A DNA stretch of 64,000 bases from Pegoplata infirma (taxonomy: Eukaryota > Arthropoda > Insecta > Diptera > Anthomyiidae), in the NCBI GenBank assembly GCA_963921195.1, contig OY992540.1:135892694-135956693 (forward strand), in the 5' to 3' direction. Below are positions 45,078 to 57,113 of this stretch, one piece after another. How positions within the stretch are numbered: the first letter of the stretch is position 1; each line of letters opens with the position of its first letter. The notes beneath the pieces were generated by a model. It made no database searches. It was not told the DNA's origin and saw only the letters and a list, made by a program, of their open reading frames with translations. The position numbers and the translations under genes were made by a program.

Positions 45078-45639
45078 GGTGTATACAACGAATTCAAAAT
45101 CGTAAAGTCTGAACAAACTTAAACCTACTGATTTAACGTTTTTATTTTGATGTGGGGCAATGATGCCAACTTTTTTTGAAAAAATAAATAAAATCGCTAG
45201 AACTATCTTAAAAATATTTAAACAACAGATAATTTTAAATACGCATAAGCTTAGCGTTTCTATATCGTTATATTATCGGATTTAAGAGAGGAGTCGATGG
45301 CGATCGAAATTCTTCTCGAACGTGCGATTTTTCAATGTTTCTTTATGCGTTAAATTATGCCTTGGTAAATGCAATCTTCTTATATTTTTTTCATGTTTTT
45401 ATCTTTTAGTGTAGTAAGAGTAGGCTGACCATGTAATGATTTTTGATCACTTATACTGATCAAAAAACGTTGTACTGATTTGTACTGATTTTTTAAAATA
45501 TCTACTGATTGTACTGATTTTTGAACATTTTAACATAAAAAATAATTTTATTGGAAAATTCTATACAAAAACTTAAATTCCCATAAAATAAATCGTCAGA
45601 GTAGTTTTTTATAACTAAAATCTGGCAATGAGATAATTT
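45078..45639. other. Unassigned; TACTGATT repeats at 45455-45525
   Basis: GTACTGATTTTT and TACTGATTGTACTGATTT recur five times near 45455-45525, next to TAGGCTGACCATGTAATGA, which resembles a hAT-type left end with its sub-terminal repeats. No partner end was found. Confidence 0.45.
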
Positions 45640-45960
45640 ATAACCCCGTCCGACAGCCAATATTTAACATGAACCGGATGATATAAGTCTGAATGTAGAG
45701 ATCAAATGGAGTAAAACTACATATAAAGTTGTTTGTTTCGTAATCATGTTTCCTTTTAAAAGGACTTCAAAGTTTTAAAGGATTACAGTTAGTAAAATAT
45801 TTGTAATTGACTTATAATGTCATTATTGATGGCAAATGAAAGAGGAATATGTTTGCTAATTTTTCCATTTTGCCATATCAGGAAAAAGGATGATTTTAAC
45901 AAAATATTTTGTTAAAAATTTTAAATGATATTAAAGAATAAAGTTTTGAAAGGACGTTAC
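45640..45960 (+). repeat. Dispersed repeat R3, copy 1
   Basis: TCATGTTTCCTTTTAAAAGG, ACTTCAAAGTTTTAAAGG, AATGAAAGAGGAATATG and TTTTGCCATATCAGG recur in inverted order and orientation at 52120-52480. Nature unknown. Confidence 0.6.
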
Positions 45961-45966
45961 TTACTA

Positions 45967-46257
45967 GGATGGACCGTTTTTCACTTTTTTCTCTAATCTC
46001 TTAGCTCTAGTTACAAAAAGTTGACAATTGTTGATAGTAATCTCCATACAAAATTTTTTTGAAATCGGTCCACATCTTCCGGTAGAACTTTTTCTGCAAA
46101 GATTTGGTTTAACAAATAAATCCAATAAAAACATAATGTTTTTTTTCGGCCGGAAGATGTTGACCAATTTCAAAAAAAATTTGTATGGAGATTACTATCA
46201 ACAACTGTCAACTTTTTGTAACTAGCGCTAAGCGCTCAGATACAAAAGTGGGAAAAC
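45967..46257. mobile_element. MITE with long terminal repeats (about 290 bp)
   Basis: CTAGTTACAAAAAGTTGACA and TTGATAGTAATCTCCATACA at the left are mirrored by TGTATGGAGATTACTATCAA and AACTTTTTGTAACTAG at the right. The outer ends GGATGGACCGTTTTTCAC and the complement AGGGTTGGCCGTTTTCCCAC are looser. The spacer includes the pair ACATCTTCCGG and CCGGAAGATGTTG. Confidence 0.75.
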
Positions 46258-46648
46258 GGCCAACCCTATTAATTACCTCCTTTTTTTGCCCATATGTCAA
46301 AATAATAAAAAAATAGAGGAGATCTCCTCTAATTTAAATTTTAATTTAAAACTTTTCAAAAAGATTTTTGGGTCTTGAAACAATTTTCAAAACTTTTCAA
46401 AAGAATGTTTTGCTAAAATCATTTTTAATAAAATTCTTTGCTCCAAAACGCAAAAAAAATGTGTACGGGACTTAGAATTTTTAAAAAATCTTGTGTGGGA
46501 CTTGGAAAATTGTGAAGTATTTTCGAGACTTTGAACATTTTTCTGCAGGGATATAAACACACATTACTTGTTATTTACATATATTCCAAAGTTTGAAAAT
46601 TTTTATATTTTTTTTTTCACTTTCGTTTAATGCAATGCATCAAATTAA
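46258..46648. other. No recognisable gene
   Basis: Contains GGAGATCTCCTC (a short dyad, about 46318) and AAAACTTTTCAAAA-rich tracts. Nothing else. Confidence 0.35.
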
Positions 46649-46815
46649 TAGTGGTATTCACGTCAGTCATTTTTACCCTTGCAAAATTGCGAAATGCAAA
46701 ATTTTTACAACAAACACGTGAGATGAAATAAAACAAAAAATAATTGTGTGTTTTTGTAATAAACGTTGCATTTTGCACTTTGGAAGGGTAAAAATGTCTG
46801 ACATGAATACCGTCA
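46649..46815. mobile_element. Small MITE (GGTATTCACGTCAG ends)
   Basis: GGTATTCACGTCAGTCATTT and TTACCCTTGCAAAATTGCGA at the left are mirrored by AGGGTAAAAATGTCTGACAT and GAATACC at the right, about 165 bp long. Target duplication not resolved. Confidence 0.65.
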
Positions 46816-47024
46816 ATATTTTGTTTAGTAAATTAGTATTATAATACAATGATACAAAATTAAACTTTCCGAATTAAATTTATTAATTATTTTTTAAATA
46901 ATGTATTTTGAGTTACACAATCTCAATGTTTTTAAAAATGGACTTGACAGATTTGCCGACTAAGCCAACGAAATACCTTCTTAAAAGTCAGATTTGAAAA
47001 CGAACTGTAATATTTTTATATTTT

Positions 47025-47637
47025 TTTACCCCTCTGTTGTACACGGCTTACTGACGTTGTGCAGATGTTTGTAACTACCCAAAATATTCGTCCTAAACGC
47101 ACCTTCAAGCATACTAAAAGATTAAACATTTAAGTGATGTCCATCCGTCGGTCTGTCCGTCCATGTAAACGTTGCGCGCACGATACAGTTCCCAATTATT
47201 AACCGATTAGTCTGAAATTTGAAACTTTGTCCCAAGGACAAAGACTAATGAAATTGGAAAACCCGGTTCCTGTTTTGACCTTGCCCCATACAAACGTTCC
47301 TTTTAAATGTGTGTAAAATTACCCTAACAACCGTATTTCAATAGGTATATTGGCAGGTAAACGTTTTTTGTATTTAAAAATCATCATTTCAAATTTTAAA
47401 GAGATCGGACCAGTCTTTCATGTAGCCCATATAAAACCTTCCCGATTTTCTCACAAATCTTTCAAAATTCATGAAATTTAAAAATGATTGCTTAAATATT
47501 GTTTGTAGGTGTTAAACGTAGACTTTGGTAATCTAATTACAATTGGACCATACCTGGATGGTTCCATTTTCTGGAAATCACTAGTATATGGTGTTATATG
47601 GTCAGTCTTGACCGACTATAATTTTCATACTTGTTTT
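47025..47637 (-). mobile_element. Mini-me-like copy (subfamily 3), minus strand
   Basis: Read on the minus strand it starts at 47637 with AACAAGTATGAAAATTATAG and TCGGTCAAGACTGACC, and passes GGTCCGATCTCTTTAAAATT. It reaches the (GTCY)n part (plus-strand GTCGGTCTGTCCGTCCATG at 47148-47166) and TTACAAACATCTGCACAACG, then ends near ACAGAGGGGTA. The TA microsatellite part is weak. Confidence 0.7.
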
Positions 47638-47905
47638 ATTATAACAAACGTCAAATAAAAAACGTTAATTTATAATCAAATGCTTTATCCAATTATGTAA
47701 AAAAAATTGTCGTTAATGTTGAAGAAATTGTACTGGCTGTGTATATTTCTTATTGTAATTGCCAACGTTGGATAAGCATTGGCATTTCCATTAAAGCCAG
47801 CGCTCTGCCAGTACAATATTTTTGGTACGGTTGGCAATTTCTGACTGGGGCTATAATAAAACAACAAAAGTTGTTTAGAATTGCGAGTTTTATCCCTATT
47901 AATAT
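47638..47905. other. Unassigned, with loose inverted words
   Basis: ATTGTACTGGCTG and GCCAGTACAATATT (about 47728 and 47812) and AATTGCCAACGTTGG and GGTTGGCAATTTC (about 47758 and 47828) are inverted pairs, suggesting an eroded MITE. Frames are featureless. Confidence 0.45.
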
Positions 47906-47909
47906 TATA

Positions 47910-50510
47910 AATCTGATTGTTGGTTTGTCTGTCTGTCATTCTGTCTGTTCCGCAATAAGTAAAGAACGGCTTAACAGATTTTCATGAAATTTTCACCACA
48001 GATAGTACTAACCGAGGCGGGAACTATAGGCCATAAGAGACCGCGATCGGACAAAGGGGCGTAAAATGCCACGCCCCTTTGTACCATGCTGAAGCTATAT
48101 CTGCCTGTCCGGCAATAACAGAAAAACGGCTTATCTGATTTTCATAAAATTTTCACCCCAGATGGTATTAACCGAGGCGGGAACTATAGGCCATAAGCGA
48201 AAGCGATTGGACAAAGGGGCGTAAAATGCCACGCCCCTTTGTACCATGCTGAAGCTATATCTGCCTGTTCCGCAATAAGTAAAGAACGGCTTAACCCATT
48301 TTCATGAAATTTTCACCACAGATAGTACTAACCGAGGCGGGAACTATAGGCCGGAAGCGACAGCGATCGGATAAAGGGGCGTAAAATGCCACGCCCCTTT
48401 GTACCATGCTGAAGCTATATCTGCCTGTCCGGCAATAACAGAAAAACGGCTTAACCGATTTTCATGAAGTTTTCACCACAGATAGTATTAACCGAGGCGG
48501 GAACTATAGGCCATAAGCGACCGCCATCGTACAAAGGGGCGTAAAATGCCACGCCCCTTTGTACCATGCTGAAGACTGTTCTGCCTGTTCCGCAATAAGT
48601 AAAGAACGGCTTAACCCATTTTCATGAAATTTTCACCACAGATAGTTCTAACCGAGGCGGGAACTATAGGCAGTAAGCGACAGCGATCGGACAAAGGGGC
48701 GTAAAATGCCACGCCCCTTTGTACCATGCTGAAGCTGTATCTGCCTGTTCCGCAATAAGTAAAGAACGGCTTCACCCATTTTCATGAAATTTTCACCACA
48801 GATAGTACTAACCGAGGCGGGAACTATAGGCAGTAAGCGACAGCGATCAGACAAAGGGGCGTAAAATGACACGCCCCTTTGTACCATGCTGAAGCTATAT
48901 CTGCCTGTTCCGCAATAAGTAAAGAACGGCTTAACCCATTTTCATGAAACTTTCACCACAGATAGTACTAACCAAAGCGGGAGCTATAGGCCATAAGCAA
49001 CCGCGATCGGACAAAGGGGCGTAAAATGCCACGCCCCTTTGTACCATGTTAAAGCTATATCTGCCTGTCCGGCAACAACTGAAAAACGGCTGAATTGATT
49101 TTCATGAAATGTTCACCAGAGATAGAAAAATCCGCGATCGGAAAAAATGGGGGTAAAATGCCACGCCCCTTTGTACTATACAGAAACTATGTCTGCCTGT
49201 TCCGCAATCACTGAAAAGCGATTTTACCGATTTCACTGAAATTTTTACCACATATACTAACCGAGGCGGAAACTATGAGCCACAATAGAGGGCGATGGAA
49301 ACAAGGGGCGTAAAATGTCACGCCCCTTTTTATTACACTGCAAGTTATTTCTTGCTTTTCCGCAATTACGCTTAAACGGCTGAGCTGTTTTTCATTAAAT
49401 TTTCACCACAGATAGTATTAACCGAAGCGAAAACTATGAGCCACAATAGAGGGCGATCAAAAAAGAAGGCGTAAAATGGCACGCCCCTTTGTATTACATT
49501 GAACGTTATTTCTTCCTGTTCCGTAATGACGCATAAACGGCTGAACCGATTTTATTATTATTATTTATTTATTAGTCAATGGAACATAAATTCCTTACAG
49601 ACTAAGATATTCAAAAAGTAGTATATAAGTATAAAAAGTAATATATAAATATAAAACATAGTTTATAACATTATGAAAAAAATCTAAATTGACGCACATT
49701 AACATCCGCAGGCCACAACGAGGGCTTAAAAAGCTCCTTATATAGTCCAGCAGTGATGCCAAGCTTAAAAGAAATTCCAGTTAGCATTTTTAAGTCAGTG
49801 TCATTTTTGACAAGCTTGTAACACTTTAAATTTAGTGAAATTTTTTAGTGGAATTTTTACCAATGATAGTACTAACCGAAGAGAAAACTATAGATAGAGC
49901 GCATTTGCACAAAGAGGCGGAAAATGTCACGCCTCTTTGACACACCCCTTTGTACTATACTGAACGTTTTTCGGAATGTTCCGTAATCATGCTTAAACGA
50001 CTATACCGATTTAAATAAAAAAATAATATAGCACGCCCCTTTTTATTTTATTTGATTAGGTCTGTTCCTTAATAGCGCTTAAACTACTAAGCCGATTTTA
50101 ACAAAACATTTTCCAAAGACAGTACTAACAGAGGCGGGAACTGTAGTCTGTATCAACTGCAACGTCTTTTGCAATGTACTGAAAGTTTATTCTGACTTTA
50201 CGTAATCACGCTTAAACGGCGAACCCGATGTTATTATAATTTTTACCACAGCTATTTAGTACTTATTGAGGCGGAAACTATAGACAATTTATTTTTGGCT
50301 GATCCGTACTCACGCGTTAACGGTGAAACAAATTTAAAAACAATTTTCACCATAGATGGTATTTACCGTGTCGATCGGGCCAAGGGGCTTAAAATGCAGC
50401 AACCCTTTGTATTAAATTAAAAAATAATATTAAAAAAGTGGCACGCCACTTTGTAGGCAATATTAAACAGCGACTGATAAAAAGGCATATAATGGCACGC
50501 CCCTTTTTAC
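47910..50510 (+). repeat. 160-bp tandem array, decaying to the right
   Basis: Anchor words GTACCATGCTGAAG fall at 48081, 48241, 48401, 48561, 48721 and 48881 and in altered form at 49041, giving an exact 160-bp period. Each unit has TGTTCCGCAATAAG, CATTTTCATGAAATTTTCAC, ACTAACCGAGGCGGGAACTA and a G/C-rich dyad AAAGGGGCGT-AAAATGCC-ACGCCCCTTT. A (TGTC)n start (47920-47950) precedes the first unit. From about 49080 units diverge and lose length. Frames through the array (for example 48648-48887 minus) are artefacts. Confidence 0.93.
49553..49815 (-). mobile_element. Probable retroposon tail inserted in the 160-bp array
   Basis: TTATTATTATTATTTATTTA starts a tract unrelated to the array, including GCACATTAACATCCGCAGG, GAGGGCTTAAAAAGCTCC and CAGTGATGCCAAGC. 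Array sequence resumes with GTGAAATTTTTTAGTGG. The T/A-rich start fits an A-rich tail of a minus-strand LINE or SINE end, but no coding remnant proves it. Confidence 0.5.
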
Positions 50511-50537
50511 TTTAAATGCGTGTAAAAAAAATATAGC

Positions 50538-50650
50538 GCTGAACTAAAAAAAGCCTTGGAGGGTTTGTTATGGAATATATAAAATTTAATTTGTTTTTTG
50601 GTTACATCCCATTCCAATTTTGGTTGTTGCACCGTGTAATTAATAGTTTT
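50538..50650 (+). repeat. Dispersed repeat R2, copy 2
   Basis: GAACTAAAAAAAGCCTTGGA, GGGTTTGTTATGGAA, CATCCCATTCCAATTTTGG and TTGTTGCACCGTGTAAT match 25026-25120 in order and orientation. Confidence 0.65.
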
Positions 50651-52114
50651 TAAATTCTCTAAACTAAAACTAATTTTGTTGGCCCTGTTCAAACAAAAAA
50701 CGCTAGAACTGACAAGAAAATAGCTAATTTGGCAGCAGTAATGTACATAGGGTATAATAGTTAATATTTTTTTTTTTTTTATTTTTCGTTCTATTTGATT
50801 TAAGTTTGACTTGTGTTGTAAAAATAAAAAGAAAAACGTTACACCTGTATGTATTGTTTGTTTATGGAAATTCAAATAAAATGATAAACCATTTCTGTAG
50901 GAAGTGAGTTTATAATTTCAATTCAAAGTACTGCTACGATGATGAGTAGGCATTTTTTTTGTTTTCTGATGATGAAATCTATAGAAATCCCCTCGCTTAC
51001 AAACGAAATATATTTCAAGTATAAATGCACATTAAAAATATATTTTATATTGAAGAAGAAAATGTGTGAAACTCAATTGAAAAATTGTGAAATTAAGTTA
51101 AATATTATAAAAAAATTAATTAATGTAATAAAGTTAAAGATTTTAAAAAGTATGTAAAGTTTTGAATCCGCTAACCCTATTGGGTCCAAATTAAGCTCGA
51201 GCTTCATTTATAATATTAACTTAAATAAAAACTTACTTTGATGTTGTTTTAGTTCTGTTGTTTTTGTTGTAATTGGTTGAATTTGAAGTATTGACATCTA
51301 TTTAATTGGTCCTGTGCATTGTGTCTCTAGAAGTTAATTCGATTTTCATAACTCTTTATTTTTCTGATAGTTACCCAGCCAACAAACTTCGGAGCGCTCC
51401 AAATGTAGGCCTTTTAAATGAATCTAAAAAAAAAATGTTTTTTAATTTTAATTTTAAGGAAAAGAATTAAAACACTAGTTTACAATTTAAAAAAATTCTC
51501 TGCGCACGAAACGTCCCAGACAGAAAAATACTCTAGATGGTGGTACAAGCGTTTCCAAAACGTCATGGTTTTTGCTTTTAAAGTGCTCTCAAAACGTCCG
51601 AATGATAACGTCGTTAAACGCTCATATGATTGTTTTTTAAAGCGCTATAAAAGCATTCGGAAGACTAACAATTAGGTGGTTTAAAGATGCTTTATGCTGA
51701 TTTTATTTGAAATTGTAGATTTTTTTAAAATAAATTTTTGATATATTTTCTTACAATAGAATAAAAAAATAATTGAGTTAATACAAGAGGACTTCATAAT
51801 GTTTTCCCGTGCTTTCTTTTTTTAACAGAGAGGATGTGTACCTCATTCCCCTTATTAAAATAGTACAATTATTATGTATTCTGCTTTATAGGTGGAAGAT
51901 ATAAAAATTTTTTTTAATTCGTAAAAAGGTACTGTACAAGCACTTTTGAGTTGGTTAAACAAAGCGTCTTCAGAGCGTTTGCAAAATAGTACTTTCAAAG
52001 TGCTTTATTTTTTGTACCATCATCAATTTCTACATGGGGTGGCTATATTTTTTTATTTATTACACCGGATACTTTTTGTAAAATATTTTTGAAATATTTT
52101 TACTTGTCCAAGGA
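50651..52114. other. No gene; repeated ACGTCC/GCGCT words at 51380-52000
   Basis: AAAGTGCTCTCAAAACGTCC, AAACGCTCATATG, AAGCGCTATAAAAGC, AAAGCGTCTTCAGAGCGTTT and TTCAAAGTGCTTTA recur loosely, suggesting an old element with repeated sub-motifs. The frame at 51418-51675 is lysine-rich without a domain. Confidence 0.4.
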
Positions 52115-52480
52115 TGACACTGGTAATGGCAAATAAAAGAGGAGGATCTCCCCTAGTTTTGCCATTTTGCAATATCAGGATAAAAGGATGTGAATAAAGT
52201 CATTTAAAAACTTTATTAAAATATTTTGTTGAAAATATTGAATGACATGAAGGATACATTTTTGAAAGGACGTATCCTTTTTCCTGATATGTAAAAATAA
52301 TAAAATAAGAAAATTAGGGGAGATTCCCCTCTTTCATTTTCTAGCACTAGTGGCATGCTAGGACAAGTACAAAGTCATTTAAAACTTTAAAGTCCTTTTA
52401 AAAGGAAACAGGATCACGAAAAGAAAAACTGTAAATGCAGTTTTACTATATTTAGTCTCTAGTTTCAAACGTATATTATC
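52115..52480 (-). repeat. Dispersed repeat R3, copy 2
   Basis: CAAATAAAAGAGGAGGATC, TTTTGCCATTTTGCAATATC, CTTTTAAAAGGAAACAGG match 45640-45960 in the opposite orientation overall. Within it AAAATTAGGGGAGATTCCCC and GGAGGATCTCCCCTAG are mutually inverted, so the copy is itself folded. Confidence 0.55.
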
Positions 52481-53035
52481 CAGTTCGTGTTCAACGACTT
52501 TTTTGTTTTTTGTCGGACTTTGTTATGAACACTAAACTCAAAAAAATTATAAAATTTTTTTTTAATGGCTTCAGTAATTTTAAAATTGTTAGTAGTTTTT
52601 TTAGGTTTTTCGTCAATTTTACTATATCTTGCGTTGTAAACATTTTCGACTATATCTTGCGTTGTAAACATCCGATGTACTCGAATTAAAAACAATGGTA
52701 AAGAGAATCATATTTGCAACAAATCGTAGAAGCATTATTTTCCAATTAGCACCTTAGATAACATGGAATTAGCATACATATGACAAATATTGCGTTATTT
52801 AAGTAAAGAATGGGCAATATCTTATCGAATGAACGATACATATTTTTAGCGTAAGTCTCCTTGTTGATGAATTTTTTTTTATTTCACCAATTTAAGCATT
52901 TACAAATTTTAAATATTAAAATTTTTAATAGAAAACGGGTAATGTTTTTCAAAAAGAGTTTTTTCAAAAACGGCTCGACAAGTTTCGGGCTATAATTTTT
53001 TTACGCACTATTTAGAATGTAAATAACCCAAATCA
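52481..53035. other. No recognisable gene
   Basis: One direct repeat: CTATATCTTGCGTTGTAAAC occurs twice, at 52622 and 52651 (29-bp spacing). Otherwise featureless AT-rich DNA. Confidence 0.45.
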
Positions 53036-53039
53036 GTAA

Positions 53040-54460
53040 AAACAAGTAAGAGTGTTAAATTTGGCTGTGCCGAATCTTTTATACCCTCCAACATGCAAAA
53101 AAATAAAAAAAAAATTCAGGGGCGTTTTAATTTTTATTTGTGGGGGGGGGGGGTCGTTAGTGGTAATTGTGGGGGGAAATTACCTCTCGTAATATATGTT
53201 TAAAAATTAACTTTTGTTCTAAAGAAATACAATTTTATCAATATTCAAACAATTTTTTTATCCACGCCCACTAAAGGGGGGTCGGACCAAAAACACGACA
53301 TTTTCTAATACTCTGGGTCCAAATGCAGGACTTTGAACTTCTTGGAGCATAAAAATGTTGCATTTGTTAAACAAAAACACAAAATACCATGTAAAAAAGT
53401 GGTAGTTTTCAGAGGTTGGTTTAGTTCTTCAGGGGGGAAGTTTTCTCCCCCTGGCCCGATTTTGCTCGTTTACGAACTTAACCTGCCTAGGAGCATAAGA
53501 CATATTGGTGCCAAGTTTCGGCAGTCTAGCTCTTTTATTTTGGACTGTATCGTGTTAACTACAGACGGACAGACGGAAGGTGACGATCACTGATCATAAA
53601 TATATATACAGTTGAACCTCGATTATCCGGGTTGCACGGGACCGAACTTAGCACGGATAATCGAAAAACACGGTTAAAAGAGGTTATATATTTTTCTACA
53701 TTTGTATATGTTCGTGAATATATTGCACGGATAATAGAGGTAAAGCACGGTTAATAGAGGTAAAAACAATAACAAAAAATACAATATGTACGTACATGTA
53801 TGGATTGCACGGATAGTAGAGGTAAATCACGGTTAATAGAGGTAAAAAACAAACACACATCATGCCGGTTAATAGAGTCGCCGGTTAATAGAGGGCCGGA
53901 TAATCGAGGTGGCAAATTTCCTCTCGAATATTTGTTTAAAAATGCATTCTTATGCTTTTTGCACTAAAGAAATACAAGTTTATTATTATTAAAAAAAAAT
54001 TTATTCGACTCCCATAAAAGGGGTGCCCGAAAAAACGACATTTTCTAGTTCTCTGGGTCCGAATGCAGGACTTCGAGCTTATTGTTACATAAAAATGTTT
54101 TGTTTAACAAACTCAAAAAAAATCATGTGAAAAAATTGTATTTTTAGAGGTTGGTTTAGTTCTTAAAGGGGGAACTTTTTTCCCCCTGGTCCGATTTTGC
54201 TCATTTACGAACTTAACCTACCTAGGAACATAAGACATATTCGTGCCAAATGTCGGGAGTCTAGCTCTTTTATTTTGGACTGCATCGTGTAAACTACAGA
54301 CGGACGGACGGACGGACATCGCTAGAATGTCTTAAGAGTCGACCACTGATCATAAATATATATACTTTATGGGGTCCTAGATCGATATTTTGATGCGTTA
54401 CACACGGAATGACAAAGTGAGTATACCCCACTACTGTAGTTGGAGGGTAAAAAAATGATG
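53040..54460 (+). mobile_element. Tandem pair of mini-me-like copies (subfamily 2)
   Basis: Copy 1 starts at 53041 with AACAAGTAAGAGTGTTAAAT and runs through a 12-G run (53142-53153), GGGTCCAAATGCAGGACTTT, ACTACAGACGGACAGACGG and ATCATAAATATATATAC (about 53610). Copy 2 begins inside the unit (AAATTTCCTCTCGAATATTT at 53916) and repeats the same order to ACGGACGGACGGACATCG (54300-54318), TTATGGGGTCCTAGATCG and tail TAGTTGGAGGGTAAAAA. The junction is occupied by the pogo-like element at 53611-53915. Confidence 0.75.
53611..53915. mobile_element. pogo/Tigger-like MITE with CCTCGATTATCCGG ends
   Basis: The left CAGTTGAACCTCGATTATCC and right GCCGGATAATCGAGGTGG tracts are inverted over CCTCGATTATCCGG. 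CAGT-x-x-AACCTCG is the usual pogo/Tigger terminal word. Inside, CACGGATAATAGAGGTAAA, CACGGTTAATAGAGGTAAA and CCGGTTAATAGAG repeat the end word at least five times. TA-rich flanks fit TA targeting on the left; the right flank is not clean. Confidence 0.65.
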
Positions 54461-55615
54461 TGCTAAGACGCTTTATTAAAAGTTGGTTCAAGGACACCGT
54501 GATTAATTATGAGGATGAGGATGGGAAATATTAAAAAGAAAAATTAATATTAATCTTTATTAAAAAATTATTAAAAAAACAACTGTGGCCTCGAGCTTGT
54601 CAATTAAAATAGGATTTAAAATGTAAAGGTCGAATAAATATAATAATATTTGTAAAAAATTTCATTAAAAATTAAAAGATTTTTTTTTTTTGACAGTTTG
54701 GAGTAAAAATTCATTCAAAATTAAATTCTACTTGGCCGAATTTAAATTTTTTAACGAAAACAAAATGTAAACAATTTTGGCTAAAAAAATTATTTTGAGT
54801 TAAAAAAATAACATTCCGTCATTTTTGAAAAAAAAAAGTTTTGTGTCCAAGTTTTTTTTGAGTATTTTTTTTTTTTTGTGTAAAAGTTTGTTTTTAATCA
54901 TGGCACAATAATACCAGGTAGTATTATTAGAATTTGCTGTCAATAGCGTCCACCTCTTAAATTCAAAATTTTAAAAATATAAATTTAAATAAATAAAAAA
55001 ATCAAAACAGAAAAAATTATAAACAATAGCAAACAACAAAATAAACAAGAAGTCCCAGCAGACAATTTGAAAATATCTTCCAAAAAGTGGTTATGTTTAT
55101 GCCCGTAGACAAAATTTTAAGCCACGGTATTAGACAAATGGGTTAGTTTCCACAATAGGAACACAGTTTTTGCAATAATAACCATTTTCGTCAATGAAAA
55201 TCGATTGAAAATCTTCCTTTTATTTATCTGTTTGTTGGGTTGGTTTATTATTTCAGATTGTTGAAGCCAAGGGGTTTTATGTTTGTTTACATATTTTTGA
55301 TTACTTTTTCTAATGATAGTACCGTTATAGTTTTACAATGGTTTTTAATTGAAATTTTTTTTGAATGATAAAGTTTTTTTAATGTAATATTTTTGTGTGA
55401 TATTGTCTTTAAAAGCGTGTTTAACGATTTTTTCAACACGTGTAATAATTTCCCTGTTTTGGTCATAACTCCAAACCCACTACACCGATTTTGCATGTTC
55501 TCAACAGATATACGGACAGACATATCTAGATCCACTTAAAATCGATCGAAGATCATGAATGTATTACATTAAAAAAACAAAAGAAGCCCCTGCAATTGTT
55601 TGTTTATTTTTTAAT
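54461..55615. other. Mostly unassigned AT-rich DNA with mini-me debris
   Basis: 54690-54900 repeats TTTGAGTATTTTT/TGTGTAAAAGTTTG words as in the composite at 14611-17520. 55425-55562 has TTTTCAACACGTG, CATAACTCCAAACCCACTAC and a reduced GACAGACAT with AAAATCGATCGAAGATCATG, a broken mini-me end. No gene. Confidence 0.45.
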
Positions 55616-55616
55616 T

Positions 55617-55670
55617 GTGTTGGAGGGTATAAAAGATTTTGCACAGCCGAAATTAACACTCTCACTTGCT
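55617..55670 (-). mobile_element. Mini-me subfamily 2 head, minus strand
   Basis: GTTGGAGGGTATAAAAGATT and CACAGCCGAAATTAACACTC are the inverse of the 9738 and 53041 heads. Only the head remains. Confidence 0.65.
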
Positions 55671-56390
55671 TTCATTACCCCGTGCTTGTCGCAACAATTT
55701 TAGCATTTTGCACTTTTGCAAGGCATATCTAATGCGATTCTTATATAGGATTGTGTCATAAAAATAAGAGCCAAAAAAAAGAAACATGCAGCAAAGTACC
55801 AAAGACCAAGATGATGATGACATCTGCCTAAAATAAATTTCGTTCTTAATTGCAGAATTATGACGTGTGCCAAAAGAAACAACAACATTAACAGAATATC
55901 ACACACAAGAAAAAGGGAAACCAGATGTCAGATCACTAATACAAAAGGACAAATGAAAAAGAACAAAATTTATGTTAAGAATAAGAATTTTTGATTTTGT
56001 TGCAATAAAGAAAAATAACAACAACAACAAAAAACAGATGCAACCATAAGAAAATGTTAGAAAAGTAAAAGGTAAAAGGCCTTGAATGGAATTTCAAAAA
56101 TGTCAACAAAATACAATAAAAAGAAACACACAAATAATAACACACACCCAAAAAAGGCAGGGAAGTATAAATTATTTGAATTAAAAAATAGAAAATTAGG
56201 TTAAAATTATTACATGGAAGATGATGATAAAACGATAAGGGAAGTATGCTGATCAAAAATATTTAGAATAGATAGGAAGTTTTTAGCATATGAGAACCAG
56301 TGTTTTAATCTTGCATACTTTATGTGTGTGACAATCGAAAAGTGCTGATGATAAAGTGCATTTTTCATGAATTTTAAGAGATTTATGTGT
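55671..56390. other. No recognisable gene; possible single-copy DNA
   Basis: Moderate complexity with short A-rich runs and no repeat pairing. The minus frames at 55700-55906 and 55975-56256 are hydrophobic low-complexity translations without a domain. Confidence 0.4.
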
Positions 56391-56473
56391 ATATCGGAAG
56401 GCTGGTTTGTATGGGGACTACAAGAACAACTGGTCCGATTCCTTTAAAATTTGGAATAATGATTTGTTAGTAC

Positions 56474-57113
56474 CATAGATGGGAATTTTTCATTACCATT
56501 GAAATTTAATTACCATTGGTTGATATCAATGGTAATGAAAAAATTTTCATTACCATTTAATGGTAATTAAATTTTTTTAATTGAAAAAATAATTATTAAT
56601 GGTAATGAAATGCACCAATTGTTGAAAAACACCAATTATAATTGGTTTCAAAACCATTGGTTTGCACATTTTTGCTTTTTTGAAAAGTTAAAAATTTTAA
56701 CATCAAAGTATGTTTTTACAAAAAAATATGAAAATGTTAAAGACAAAAAACAAAACGCAAATAAAAATTTCAAATATTGTGTTATACAAAGGCAATCAAC
56801 GTGTGTTTGGTTTATAAAATGTGAAAAACTAAAACACCATATAACAAAAAACAACAGATTTTTCCAAATATTAACGATTTTGACAATATTGTGACGACTT
56901 TTACTAATGGTAATTATTTTTTTTTAAGTGATGCCATACCAATGGCAATTATTTTTTTTTAATTTTCATTAGTAATTAAATTGATAAGTAATTTAATTGG
57001 TACAATTGATACAACCAATGGTAATGAAAAAAATTTCATTACCATTGACATCAATTAAATGGTAATTAAACCATCAATTAATTGGTCCCTTTAATTAATT
57101 AGTCCCATCTATG
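56474..57113. mobile_element. hAT-like MITE, CATAGATGGGA ends (640 bp)
   Basis: The left end is CATAGATGGGA; the right TCCCATCTATG is its complement. Flanks GTTAGTAC (56466-56473) and GTTAATAC (57114-57121) are an 8-bp duplication with one mismatch. Sub-terminal tracts consist of TTACCATTGA/TCAATGGTAA words at both ends, and these can pair. Confidence 0.82.

Noticed and set aside
48648..48887. 79-codon frame with internal repeat on the minus strand
   Set aside because: It lies inside the 160-bp array and its protein repeat mirrors the DNA repeat.
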